Assembly (NCBI GenBank): GCA_025267735.1
Contig: CM046299.1
Coordinates: 37,152,887 to 37,216,886 of the forward strand
From: Mactra quadrangularis
Lineage: Eukaryota; Mollusca; Bivalvia; Venerida; Mactridae
Length of the DNA stretch: 64,000 bases
Direction: 5' to 3'
Positions 1 through 13,100 of the stretch are shown in pieces (the first letter of the stretch is position 1; every line of letters starts with the position of its first letter). The translations under genes and the position numbers were made by a program. The notes below the pieces were generated by a model. That model saw only the letters and a program-made list of their open reading frames with translations, was not told where the DNA came from and did no database searches.

Positions 1-3000
1 TAAGTAGCTACAAATCTGAATTAAAAAGAATTACATTGGACTTGGTTTTGGAGGCTTTGAAATATCAGATGCTGAATTTTATAACTGTGATGCTTTCATG
101 AAATATGTTTACATTTTATCACCTATCATAATAAATATATCAAATTGATTATATAATGGTATTGAAATTTAAGGAGTTCAGTAAATTTCCTATGACTCTT
201 AACTTTTGGTGGGCACTGTATTTTATACAATGAAGCCATTTACATTTCAGTCTGAACACATTTTGGCAAACAAATCATAAGATTTTAAATGAAAAAGTTA
301 TGAATGATTAGTTACAGTAATGGATTGCTTGAAATATACAAACTTTAACTGCAACCTGGAACACACAAGTTAAACATTCAGTCTAGATTAAAGAAATTAC
401 TGTATCCACCCCCTAACTACCAAAACTCTACATATTTATTGCCTATTGTTATGTTATAAACAAAAATAAAGAAATAATAAAGTAAACTTACACTTGTATT
501 TTATTGACTTCTCCATCAAACAAATAAATAAATGACATTAAAAGATCTTAGTTTAACTTAATAAATTACTTCTTCTCCTTCATCGGATACATGGGTGAAT
601 GCTATGAAAACTGAAATACTGAAAAATTTTCAGCTGGTGACACTAGGACCCTAATTGGATTCAAGGCAATGGCTTGTCTGAAGGTCCAGGGGACTGAAGA
701 CTCCCAGAAGTTCACAATGTAGAAGCAAAGTAAAGCAGTCAAATCAAGCTTTTATGATAGCTAGCAGGAACTTTTGATCACATGACTATATGCCAAGAAA
801 TCTTTTTAACTGCCAAACTAATTTTTAATTATTAAAATCAACAAGACAAAAATTTATCAGTAGTTCAAAAGTGGTATATCATTTTCAATGTACTGTCCTT
901 AATTGCGTTGATTACATTATTTTGCATCAAATAACTAATTTATACACATGACCATCGAAACACACATTTTACATGAGATACAAATAAAGAGTTTAACATA
1001 ACGAAAAAATACCAAATGGCATTAATAACAATAAAATAACATACAAGAGCTCTGAGGACACTGGACCCCTAACCTGAGAACTAGATTCTAAGGGGATCTG
1101 ACACAAAACCTTTTAACATGTTCAGTTTTAGCTGAATGAAAACTGACCCTGAGGTCACAATAAAAAAAGAAAGCTCTGAAAAATTCAGAATTTTCAGTAT
1201 TTCCTAATATATCTCTATGTAAATCTTGCGACCCCTGCTGCTGGGCCAATTTTGACCCCAGGGGCATGATTTGAGCCATCTTTAGAGGACCTTGAAGTGA
1301 TACTGCATTCCAGATATGAAAGTTCAAAGCCATACAATTCAAGAAGATTTTCAACACTCACACACATTTGGCTATACCCCCAATAATAATCTCACCTTAA
1401 GCACTTAGTGCTAATGTGAGCAAACATATAATATAATTAAAGTATTATATAAAAACATCTGTAAGTGTGGATTAATCAAGAACACAATCATATGAACACA
1501 TTTAAAATACAAACTAAGTTTTCTATCACATATGAAGAGTTTAAATCTATAACTGATATATAATCTTACAAAATATTGATTTATAAAATAATAATCACCT
1601 TCAAAGGCGGAAAGCGAGACTTAAATAATTTTTACACTCTCATTCCATATTTACTACACACACTAATCAAAAAGGTGTAGGATATTTCATGTAATTCTAT
1701 ACTGCGGGAAATTTCTTTATTTGCCATAATCAAGTGTGTCCTTTAAACTACAGAGAAATATTTGTACACTGGTTTTATATGCAACTGTTCAATTGAATGT
1801 CAGACCAGAAAAAAATCACTTAAATAGATTTATGTGATATACTCCCATCAGTTATAGATTTAAACACTTCAATGTTATGAATTAAAACTCCTGGCAAACT
1901 AAACTACAAACAAAAACAGTCAAACAATCCCCACAACAATTGATGGTACTTATGTTATCAAAATCAATCATTGATATGCAATTCCATTGAGATGTACATT
2001 GAAATACTAAACTATTAGATAAACAAAATCATGATGAAATGAGCATGTTTTTATCATAGCAGGATAAACAAGTTATGTAAGATATTGTATTCTAAATTAT
2101 GTAATTAATGTAATCTCACTAAAAATGATTAATTATTCTAATTAAAGCATGTGAATTTTCACTCTATATTTAACATGTTATCATTTATATTTTAATATCG
2201 AGCACATATTTATTTAGCTCATTGTTTATGAAAGTTGACAAAAAATTATTCATTTTTCTAAGATAGAATCAAATTATCAATTATTTTAAGATATACTGGT
2301 TGGCAACCTACAAACTAGGACGTCCTACAAATCCGGACACCCGTGTAGACGCTTTATTTTGTTGTTTACTTAGATCATTTGTTGTCGATCACTCTAGCCC
2401 TTGATTTTTTAACAGCCGATACCAACAAAGTCACCACTATGTAAGTATGATTGTTGAAAATACAATATTTACATTTGCATGTCATTTGACCTGTTTCCTG
2501 TTCACGGGGGAAGTTACACGTAAGGGGTCAAGTGCAAGAACGTGTGTTGCAGGCAAACATTTCCAAAAACATTTTGCTAGCAAAAAAAACATATTAAGAT
2601 TAACCATACAATAAATAAACATTATATTTTTATAATACACAATTTTGTTTGCCCAAAAACTTTATCAGAAGAAAACAAAATTATATTGAAGACCGGTCAC
2701 GCCAAATTTTTCAAATCAAGGGAGGTAACTCGAACAATGTTTAATCAATTGATGTTTGACAGAAAATGTCAATTATCTTATAAATTTCAACTTAAATGAA
2801 TGTTGACAGACCGTCCGGAAACATGGCACAGTTTGAAGCAAAATTAACACAATTTAATGAAGCTATGCCAGGGCCTCAAAACATGTGTTCTATATTTGGA
2901 AAGTAGAAAAACCGATGACATTAGAGAGACCTGGAACCTTACTTCTTCCAGGTAAAAAATCTAGAGTGTAGTATAAACAGTTTTAAAGTTATTGTAAAAA

Positions 3001-3100
3001 AAGTTATAAAAACGTCCGGTTGTAGGACACTAACCAGTAACAAAAAATGAGCTTTTTCTATATTTTGTTGTAGAATCAACAAGTAAATCTGTGAGCTAAT
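1..3100. other. Non-coding flank downstream of MDM2
   Basis: AT-rich; no coding exon supported. 1060-1360 holds a dispersed-repeat-like stretch (TTTTGACCCCAGGGGCATGA, TAGAGGACCTTGAAGTG) whose 89-codon minus frame I regard as an artefact. 2500-2900 has scattered CpG but no recognisable gene. Confidence 0.6.
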
Positions 3101-3111
3101 GCTCACTAGTG

Positions 3112-3294
3112 ATACCCCCGCAAAAATCTAAATATATGCGACAAACAGGAAGTGGATGAGCAAGGAGCATGAAATCGCTTTACACCACATGGGACTATGG
3201 GATGAAGCAATATGCAAAGTATTAGGCTGCTGACGGACGCACGCACGGACAAGGGTAATACAGTATACACCCCTCTTCTTCGAAGCGGGGGTAT
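3112..3294. mobile_element. MITE-like element with ATACCCCCGC termini
   Basis: 183 bases bounded by ATACCCCCGC and its exact inverted complement GCGGGGGTAT; contains GACGGACGCACGCACGGAC. Just downstream of the MDM2 polyadenylation signal. Confidence 0.6.
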
Positions 3295-3329
3295 AAATAT
3301 TCTCTTGTAAAATTAAACATAACTATGCC

Positions 3330-3335
3330 TTTATT
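3330..3335 (-). terminator. Candidate MDM2 polyadenylation signal
   Basis: AATAAA on the minus strand, about 170 bases past the MDM2 stop codon. A MITE-like element ends just beyond, at 3294. The true cleavage site is not visible. Confidence 0.5.
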
Positions 3336-3502
3336 TAATAACTTTTAGTAAAGAACTTGGTATATAATATTGGCACACCAGACCTTGTGCTTATGTTTTA
3401 TTCAACAACAAAAATATCTGTATGTAAATCCCAAATTAATCAAAACAATTAGTACAGTTTTAGTTTTATGAACAAGACATAATTCAACAATGAGACAATA
3501 TT

Positions 3503-4156
3503 TTAGAGAATATAGTTTCTAACAACTTTCTGTATGGGTCGCCTACAAACTGGACAAAGTTTACCACGTCGTTTTAATCGTTTAGCACAAGAGTAACAAC
3601 ATACTTGGTGACCAGAGCTACCATGAATCAAACTAGCTGTTTTAGCCCCAGTTAAACATATCATACATCTGTCCTCAGCAGACGCAGCACTAGTATCAAT
3701 ATATTTACTACTGTCAATTTTATATGAACTATTGATTGTACTGAAAGCACTATCATTACCAATTGTCCCTACTGAAGTTTTGTTCTCATTTTCAAGTTGA
3801 AAGTTGGAGAAAGTACACCTAGAATCATTATTATGAAGTTCTTGTGAAAGATAAGGAATATCAGGCACACATTTTAACTTGTTAAGTTTATCTGAATCAG
3901 CACATAAACTCTCCTGACTTGAAGGTAAGGTAGAACTAATTCCTGAGTCAGTGTCCTTGTTAAAACTGAGTTTATTAAACAAATCAGTGTCTTTAAGACC
4001 AGAATCAGTAGTTGATTTTCTAGTTGATAATTTATCATCGTCCATCTTGCTAGATAATTGTGATGGCAGCCAATCAGATCTTAGTTTCCAACATCGATTA
4101 CAGTATCTCTGTATAGGTGGATTACTTAATCCACATTCCGTACAATTCCAGTTATC
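3503..4156 (-). CDS. MDM2: MDM2 coding exon 9: RanBP2 zinc finger and C-terminal RING (residues 477-693)
   Basis: Starts at acceptor TTCACAG|GAT with DNWNCTECGLSNPP and YCNRCWKLRSDWLP: W-x-C-x2-C, then N, then C-x2-C, the four-Cys zinc finger of MDM2/MDM4. A roughly 125-residue Ser/Asp-rich spacer follows. The RING opens with CMICLTGAKTASLIHG, continues GHQVCCYSCAKRLKRR and CPVCRRPIQKVVRNYIL, and ends at TAA (3503-3505). The C2H2C4 metal ligands can be assigned, and the spacing from last Cys to C-terminus (13) equals that of human MDM2. The penultimate aromatic is Tyr-Ile instead of Tyr-Phe. Confidence 0.97.
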   Translation of the reverse strand, partial: DNWNCTECGLSNPPIQRYCNRCWKLRSDWLPSQLSSKMDDDKLSTRKSTTDSGLKDTDLFNKLSFNKDTDSGISSTLPSSQESLCADSDKLNKLKCVPDIPYLSQELHNNDSRCTFSNFQLENENKTSVGTIGNDSAFSTINSSYKIDSSKYIDTSAASAEDRCMICLTGAKTASLIHGSSGHQVCCYSCAKRLKRRGKLCPVCRRPIQKVVRNYIL

Positions 4157-7100
4157 CTGTGAATAAATAACAATAAATCTTACAACAAATGAGTGAAAGA
4201 TGAAAGTTCTGAAAATATGGAAAACTAATTTTAAAATCATAAATACTGGTAGACATATATTTTTCATTTCAAATAAATTATGTACAAGGTACATGTAATT
4301 TATACCCAAGCTCCATGAAAGTGTGCTCTGTCCCGGAATCAAACCCACGACCCCTCGATCAGTAGGCTTGCCTGCTACTAAGCTAGCTGGGCGGCTTTCA
4401 GTTGTCAGTCACTGAGGAAAGTATGTGCTTAGTAGTTGGTGAACAGCTTTATCCAGAGATTTAGCCTTTCCAGGAGCAGTGAGTAGGTTGGCTGACCGAC
4501 ATAATATGACCTATACAATGCGTTGCTGTGGCATTAAACTTAACAAACAAACAAACAAACCCTGTGGCAACACAGACTTGGACAAGTGTTATACACGGTA
4601 ATATAAGCAGTAATACTTACAGCAGCAGAGAGTTCTTTATCGCCATCATCAGTCTCTGAATCACTACAATCAGCAAAGAATTCAACATCACTTTCTTTAC
4701 ATATCAATAATAAACCCTGAAATATACAACAAGTGAGTATATTACATGTAAAAAATGTCACAATTTATCATTTTCGAGACTTAAGTGACCAGCAAAGTTC
4801 TTATTAAAAAACACAATACATTCATGTTTAGTATTTAAATGGCACAAACATCTTTTGTATATGTTTAATAATAAATCTGATAGATAAACAAGAGCTCCGC
4901 TGGGCGGGGCATTATACGCCCGTGTGCAGTCCATGCTGTGTTCTATCTCATATAAAGTCCCTGTGACCTTGACCAATGACCCCAGGATCTCAGAATAGGT
5001 CCCATTCTTAACAGGAGGGCTATCCAAAGCAAAGATTTTGAGAACCTAGGTACAGCCGTGGTTGATTTATCACCGACACAAAGTTTTCCCATACAAACTT
5101 CCAGTGACTTTGACCCTGGGGCCTCAGAACCAAAAGTTCTCGCCCTTGACCCAAAGAGTATTGATACATAAAATTTGGTGATCTTAGGTAAAGTTGGTTG
5201 TTGGACAAGGTTTTTCCTCATGATTTTTCTTTTGACTTTAACCTTTAACACAGGGACCTAAAACCAAAGGGGCATATGCTAGACATTAAGGCTACCCTTA
5301 AATAAGGTTTGGAAAACCTACAATGTAGGTACAATTATTATTGAGTTACTGTCCGGAAAATGTTTCAATATGAATTAAGTCCCTGTGACCTTGACTTTTG
5401 TCCCTGGGGTTTCCAAATCAAAAGAGAACATCAAATACCAAAGAGCTATCAACACATTACATCTTGACAAATGGGCTGATCCACATAAAATTTGGTTAAC
5501 CTAGGTACAATCATTGTTTAGTTATTGTCCGAACAAGGATTGTCCATATGATGCCCCAGTGACCTAGATCTTTGACCCAGTTTTGACCCAAAACCAATTG
5601 GGAACATCCTTAACACATGGGCTACCCTCACATAAAATTTGGTGAACTAAATTCATTTTACTTATTAAATATAGCATTATTTCCATGGTCTGCCATTTTG
5701 ACTTTGTTAACATATTGATTGAACATTTGAAGTCTCTGCTTGGTAATTTGATATCTTCTGGATGATGGTTTAAACTTGACCCAGGGGCCCCAAAATCAAT
5801 AGGGAACATCCTTGACACAGGCTACTCTCACATGAAATTTGGTGAACTTAAGTGCAGTCATTGTTGATTTACTACACATACAATGTTTTTCAATATGATG
5901 CCCCTGTGACCTTGACCTTTGACCCAGGGGCCCTAAAACCAATAGGACATAACCATGACACATGGGCTACTCTCCTAAAAAAATTTAGTGAACCTAGGTA
6001 CATTGGTTGTTCAGTTATTGTCTGGACAAGGTTTTTCCATATGATGCCTCTGTGTCCTTGACCTTTGGGTCTGGGGCCCCAAAACCTATAGGGAACATCC
6101 TTAACACAAGGGCTACATTCACATAAAATTTTATGAACCTAGGTACAGTCCTTGTTGAGTTATTGTCCAAACAAGGTTTTTCAATATGATGCCTCTGTGA
6201 CCTTGACCTTTGACCCAGGAGCCCCAAAACCAAAAGGGCATAACCTTTACCCAAGGGCTACCCTCACATAGACTTTAATGAACCTAGGTAAATTGGTGGT
6301 TCAGTTATTGCCTGGACAAAAGTTTCATTGTTTGCCATTTTGACTTTATAAACATATTGATAGAACATATGAAGTCACTGCTTGGTAATTTGATATCTTC
6401 TGGTTGAAGGTTTATACTTGACCCTGTTTCCCCAAAACTGATAAGGCACATCCTTGACACATGGTCTACTGTCACATGAAATTAGGTGAACTTAGGTACA
6501 GTCATTGTTGAGTAATTACCCAGACAATGTTTTTCAATGTGATGCCCCTGTGACCTTGACCTTTGACAAAGGCGCCCCAAAACCAATAGGGCATAACCTT
6601 GACACATGGGCTACTTTCATATAAAATTTAGTGAACCTAGGTACATTGGTTGTTCAGTTATTGTCTGGACAAGGTTTTTCCATATGATGCCTCTGTGACC
6701 TTGACCTTTGGGTCTGGGGCCCAAAAACCTATTGGGAACATCCTTGACAAAAGGGCTACCCTGACATAAAATTTTGTGAATCTAGGTACAGTAGTTGATG
6801 AGTTATTGCCCAAACAAGGATTTTCAATATGATGCCTCTGTGACCTTGACCTTTGACCCAGGAGCCCCAAAACCAATAGGGCATAACCTTTACCCAAGGG
6901 CTACCCTCACATAAAATTTGGAGAACCTAGGTACATTGGCGGTTCAGTTATTGTCTGGACAAGTGTTTCATTGTTTGCCGTTTTGACTTTATAAACATAT
7001 TGATAGAACATTTGAAGTCACAGCTTGGTAATTTGATATCTTCTGGTTTAAGATTTAAACTTAACCCTGTTTTCCCAAAACTGATAAGGTACATCCTTGA

Positions 7101-10100
7101 CACATGGGCTACTCTCACATGAAATTTGGTGAACTTTGGTACAATCATTGTTGAGTAATTATCCAGACAATGTTTTTCAATATGATGCCCCTGTGACCTT
7201 GACCTTTGACCAAGGTGCCCCAAAACCAATAGGGCATAACCTTGACACATGGGCTACTTTCACGCCAAATTTAGTGAACCTAGGTACATTGGTTGTTCAG
7301 TTATTGCCTGGACAAGGTTTTTCCATATGATCCCTCTGTGACCTTGACCTTTGGGTCTGGGGCCCAAAAACCTATTGGGAACATCCTTGACACAAGGGCT
7401 ACCTTCACATAAAATTTTGTGAACCTAGGTACAGTAGTTGATGAGTTATTGTCCAAACAAGGATTTTCAATATGATGCCTCTGTGACCTTGACCTTTGAC
7501 CCAGGAGCCCCAAAACCAATAGGGCATAACCTTTACCCAAGGGCTACCCTCACATAAAATTTGGAGAACCTAGGTACATTGGTGGTTCAGTTATTGTCTG
7601 GACAAGTGTTTCATTGTTTGCCGTTTTGACTTTATAAACATATTGATAGAACATTTGAAGTCACAGCTTGGTAATTTGATATCTTCTGGTTTAAGATTTA
7701 AACTTAACCCTGTTTTCCCAAAACTGATAAGGTACATCCTTGACACATGGGCTACTCTCACATGAAATTTGGTGAACCTAGGTACAGTCATTAGTGAGTT
7801 ATTACCCGGACAATGTTTTTCAATTTGATGCCCCTGTGACCTTGACCTTTGACCCAGGGGCCCCAAAATCAATAGTGCATATCCTTGACACATGGGCTAC
7901 TCTCACATGAAATTTGGTGAACCTAGGTACATTGGTCTTTCATTTATTGTCCGGACAAAGTTTTTCCATATAATGCCCCTGTGACCTTGACCTTTGAACC
8001 TGGGGCCCCATAAACCTGTAGGGCGCATCTTTGACACATGGGCTACTCTTACATAAAATTTGGTGAACCTAGGTACAGGCGTTGTTGAGTTATGGTCTGG
8101 ACAAGGTTTTTTAATTTGATGTCCCTGTGACCTTGACCTTTGACCCAGGGGCCCCAAAACCAATTGGGAACATCCTTGACACTTGGGCTTCTCTCACATA
8201 AAATTTGGTGATCCTAGGTAGATTGGTTGTTAAGTTATTGTCAGGACAAGTTTTTTTCCCATATGATGCCACTGTGACCTTGACCTTTGACGCAGGGGCC
8301 CCAAAACCGATAGGGAACATCTTTGACACATGGGCTACTCTTACATTAAATTTGGTGAACTTAGGTACATTGGTGGTTCAGATATTGTCCGGACAAGTTT
8401 TACCTATTTTAAGTCCCAGTGACCTTGACCTTTAACCCTGGGATCTCAAAATCAATAGGGAACCTCCTCCACCCAAGGGCTATCAACACATAAAATTTGA
8501 GGAACCTAGGTTCATCCTTTCTTGAGTTATCATCCAGACAAGCAATTGTCCACGGACGGACAGACGGACATACAGCCAGGAGAGACATTGTGGAGTCTGA
8601 TGTCCAAAACCACTGTGAGGTCTCCAAATGTTTGCACAAATGGTTGTTCTGGGGATGACATCAGGAAATCATATAAATGATACATTTTGGGGTTGGATGT
8701 CTTCCTAAGATCACTCTGGGGTTAAATATACAGTAGAACCCCACTAATGAGACCAGACCGCTTGTGGGTCTTAAGACTCATATAAGAAAAAATCTTTGAA
8801 AAATTGATCGTAATAGCAGACTGGTAATGCAAATGGGGTGGTTTAAGATGGGGCTCTACTGTATATATTTTTTGTTTATTTTCCTTTCTTCATATAAGAA
8901 AAAATCTTTGAAATCTGATCCATCTAACATAATCAATTAAATGAACAAAAGCTGTTGAGCAAAGTGACAAATGCCCCTGAAAAAATTTAAAGGTATTTTG
9001 ATTCAATAGACTTAACTCTTTACTTAATGCATTGCCCAGCATCAGTCATCACAGTTCAATTAAGATAAAGGCACATAAACATTAAAGTGTGATATGCAAC
9101 AATAACAAGAATCAACTGTTATACCACTGGCAAAGCAGTAACTGTTGTGCTTTAAAAAAACAATACATAAAATTGAAGATCACCTTGTAATCAAAATACC
9201 TTTTCTACTGAATACTAACAAAATAAAGGCCAAGTTTATGGTATTGTCTGTTTTCTCTCAACAGTCAAAGCTTGAATAATTTCACGGTGACAGAATGCAT
9301 TGTTTTATTACTTGCGGCCTAATTTTTATTAAAAATATCTTGACTAAAACTTTTCATACGGCATAAGAAGCTTTACTCTATCATAATACACACTTTGGGA
9401 AACTCAAGGATGTATTACGACAACAATTTTAACAAACGCATTCACCGTGAAATTATTCATGCTTTGACAGTTGAGAAAAAACGAACAATAAATAATGAAA
9501 TTATTTCAATATATTTCACAATTAATTATTAACATTAAGTTATTGAATGCACCAACACAAACAAATTTAAATTTGTTGCAGAATGTAAATATTTGTTTAT
9601 AAGTGCTTCTTGCCAACTTTCTTTAAAACTGTTTTTAAATATTTAAACTATAAAGCACCACTGTTTCTTCATACATTTGAAAACAGCTTATTTAACATTT
9701 TCAACTAAACAACAAAAACAAGAACAAATTCTGGGAAGGCAACCCTAGACTTTTTTAATTTTTATAAAAAAATGAACAAATAATCCAGTTCAGACTAACA
9801 TGAGTGTCAGAGGAGACAGTGAGGCAAAAAATAACTTTCTGTGTTCACATTTTCAGCACTTTAACCTGAAAATCATAATGTTACTTGTTTCTTAATTTTA
9901 TCATCATGTTGCTTAGCTTTTTCTTAATGGTGTCTCTCATTCGTTTGTGTATTTCTCCATTCTTTGATAAGCTTATGTTCATTATTTTTTCTATTCGTTT
10001 CTGTCCTGGTAGTTTAGGACATTTGAATTCCTCTTTAAAAAGCTCCTTTAACTCATTCTCTAGACTCAACTTTTGTCTATTACAGGGCTTTTTTGGTTTT

Positions 10101-13100
10101 CTTTTACTTGGTTTATTGATTTCTTCATAATCATCATCTTCCTCCTCCTCATCCATTATATCTGGGATATATTCTTCAGAAACGTTATTGTTAAGTGACC
10201 CTATTTCAAGTTCTTTAGACAACCCACTATCAACCGCTATAGAAGATCCATCATCGGCTCCATTTAGGCCTTCTTCAGACTCTACATCTTGGAGAACATC
10301 TGAAAATATGTTCCATATATAACTTAATTATTTCAAACATGGTGTTTTCCATCATCTTACATGTTGAAACAGTAAAAAAACATCATAAACAATTGCAAGG
10401 TTTTTATTTAAAGAATGTTAAGAAAGGAGCTTAAACAAATGAATTTTAATGACAATATATATTAATTCTGTATTTACTTATAATGTATAAAGTTTACAAA
10501 TTACAATGCAAAATATATTCTCAGTGTGTACTCATAACAAATTTATTTTACATATACTATAGACACAGCCCAAGTTGTAGAAGCTATATACTAATAGAGT
10601 GTGTAGAAAATATCAATATTTCCAAATATCAGATTTGAGTAGAATACATCTTATAATAAATTCACAAATGGTTTATTTCAATTAAAGGTCAAGGTCATAT
10701 AAGAATTATTCAATATACAGGTTTTGTCATAAGTATTCTTTTGTTCAAGTATAAATCAAATCCATAAATTCAGGAAGTAACTAAATCTAGTTAAAAGTTA
10801 TGTGTATCAATAAAGGGTCAAATCTATAAAGTAAAAAAAGGCATATCATATATTAAACTTACCAGGCAAGATCAGAATTGCAGTAAACAAGTGGCAAAAT
10901 CACAACTTTTACTGGCCATCTCATTGTCTTAGGTATGCTTTGCAGTTGGGCCCATACCATACATCCTGTCAAACAATCGGGTCTGAAAGAGTAATCAATC
11001 AACATCAGAAGGATGTGCAAACACACAATAAAATAACATGATTTAATGGAGTTTCTTGATGAAACCATACCTTACCTTAGAAAAAATGTTATGGACAATA
11101 TATTTCTTAAATGAAGTTTTCTGGTGTAACCCCACACATATTATGGACAAAAATTGTTACCCCCATACATGAAGGACATATAACCCCACTAATAGACAAA
11201 ATAAAATTATTCAACATGATTCACGAAGTTTTCTGATGAAACCACAAACACATTACTGACAAAAAATGGGGACATATAGCCCCACAACTTAAATACAAAA
11301 ATCAAAATTAACCATTTATAATGAATTTTTCTGATTAAACCCCACACTTCTGGACAAAAATGTTAGCCCCACACACTATGGACATATAACCCCACAACCT
11401 ACAGACAAAAAAAGTCAAAATTAATTTTCTAAAATGATGTTTTCTGATGAAACAAACACTTTTTATGGACAAAAATGTTAACCCTGCACACTGTTGACAT
11501 AACACCCCACAGCCTATAGACAAGAAATCAAAATTAAATATTTAAAATAAAGTTTTCTGATGAAACCCCACACTTCTGAACAAAAATGTTAACCCCACAC
11601 ACTATGGACATATAACCCCACAACCTATAGACAAAAAAGTCAAAATTATTTAAAATGCAGTTTTCTGATTAAACCCCACACTCGTGGACAAAAATGTTAA
11701 CCCCGCACACTATGGACATATAACCCCACAACTTTATAGACAAAATAAATCATTTTTAATGAAGTTTCTGATTCAACCCACACTCATGGACAAAAATGTT
11801 AACCCCGCACACTATGGACATATAACCCCACAACTTTATAGACAAAATAAATCATTTTAAATGCAGTTTTCTGATTAAACCCCACACTTCTGGACAAAAA
11901 TGTTAGCCTTACACACTATGGATATATAACCCCACAACTTTATAGACAAAATAAATCATTTTTAATGAAGTTTCTGATTAAACCCCACACTCATGGACAA
12001 AAAAGTTAGCCTCACACACTATGGACATATAACCCCACAACTTTATAGACAAAATAAATCATTTTAAATGCAGTTTTCTGATTAAACCCCACACTCATGG
12101 ACAAAAATGTTAGCCTCACACACTATGGACATATAACCCCACAACTTTATAGATAAAAAAGTCAAAATTAATCATTTAAAATGAAGTTTTCTTCTTGAAC
12201 CCCACATTTATGGACAAAAATGTTAACCCCGCACACTATGGACATATAACCCCACAACTTTGTAGACAAAATAAATCATTTTAAATGAAGTTTCTGATTA
12301 AACCCCACAATCATGGACAAAAATGTTAGCCTCACACACTATGGACATATAACCCCACAACTTAATAGACAAAAAAGTCAAAATTAATTATTTAAAATGC
12401 AGTTTTCTGATTAAACCCCACACTTCTGGACAAAAATGTTAGCATCACACACTATGGACATATAACCCCACAACTTTATAGACAAAATAAATCATTTTTA
12501 ATGAAGTTTCTCATTAAACCCCACACTCATGGACAAAAATGTTAGCCTCACACACTATGGACATTAACCCCACAACTTTATAGACAAAATAAATCATTTT
12601 AAATGAAGTTTCTTATTAAACCCCACACTCATGGACAAAAATGTTAGCCTCACACACTATGGACATATAACCCCACAACTTTATAGACAAAAAAGTCAAA
12701 ATTAATTAATTAAAATTAAGTTTTCTTCTTGAACCCCACATTTATGGACAAAAATGTTAACCCCGCACACTATGGACATATAACCCCACAACTTTATAAA
12801 CAAAATAAATAATTTTAAATGAAGTTTCTTATTAAACCCAGACTCATGGACAAAAATGTTAGCCTCACACACTATGGACATATAACCCCACAACTTTATA
12901 GACAAAAAAGTCAAAATAAATCATTTAAAATGAAGTTTTCTTCTTGAACCCCACATTTATGGACAAAAATGTTAACCACGCACACTACGGACATATAACC
13001 CCACAACCTACAGACAAAAATGTCAAAATAAATCATTTAAAATGGAAGTTTTCTTATTAAACCCCACATTTATGGACAAAAATGTTAACCCCACACTTTG

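Noticed and set aside
1088..1357. 89-codon minus-strand frame
   Set aside because: Low-complexity and dispersed-repeat-like, no domain, no splice context; judged chance.
6015..8329. Series of near-identical 70-100 codon minus-strand frames (GYALLVLG...)
   Set aside because: They repeat with the 643 bp array period and have no splice or domain support; they are frames through a satellite.
11335..12914. Short frames with LWGYMSIVC repeats
   Set aside because: Translation of the 103 bp satellite, not a repeat protein.
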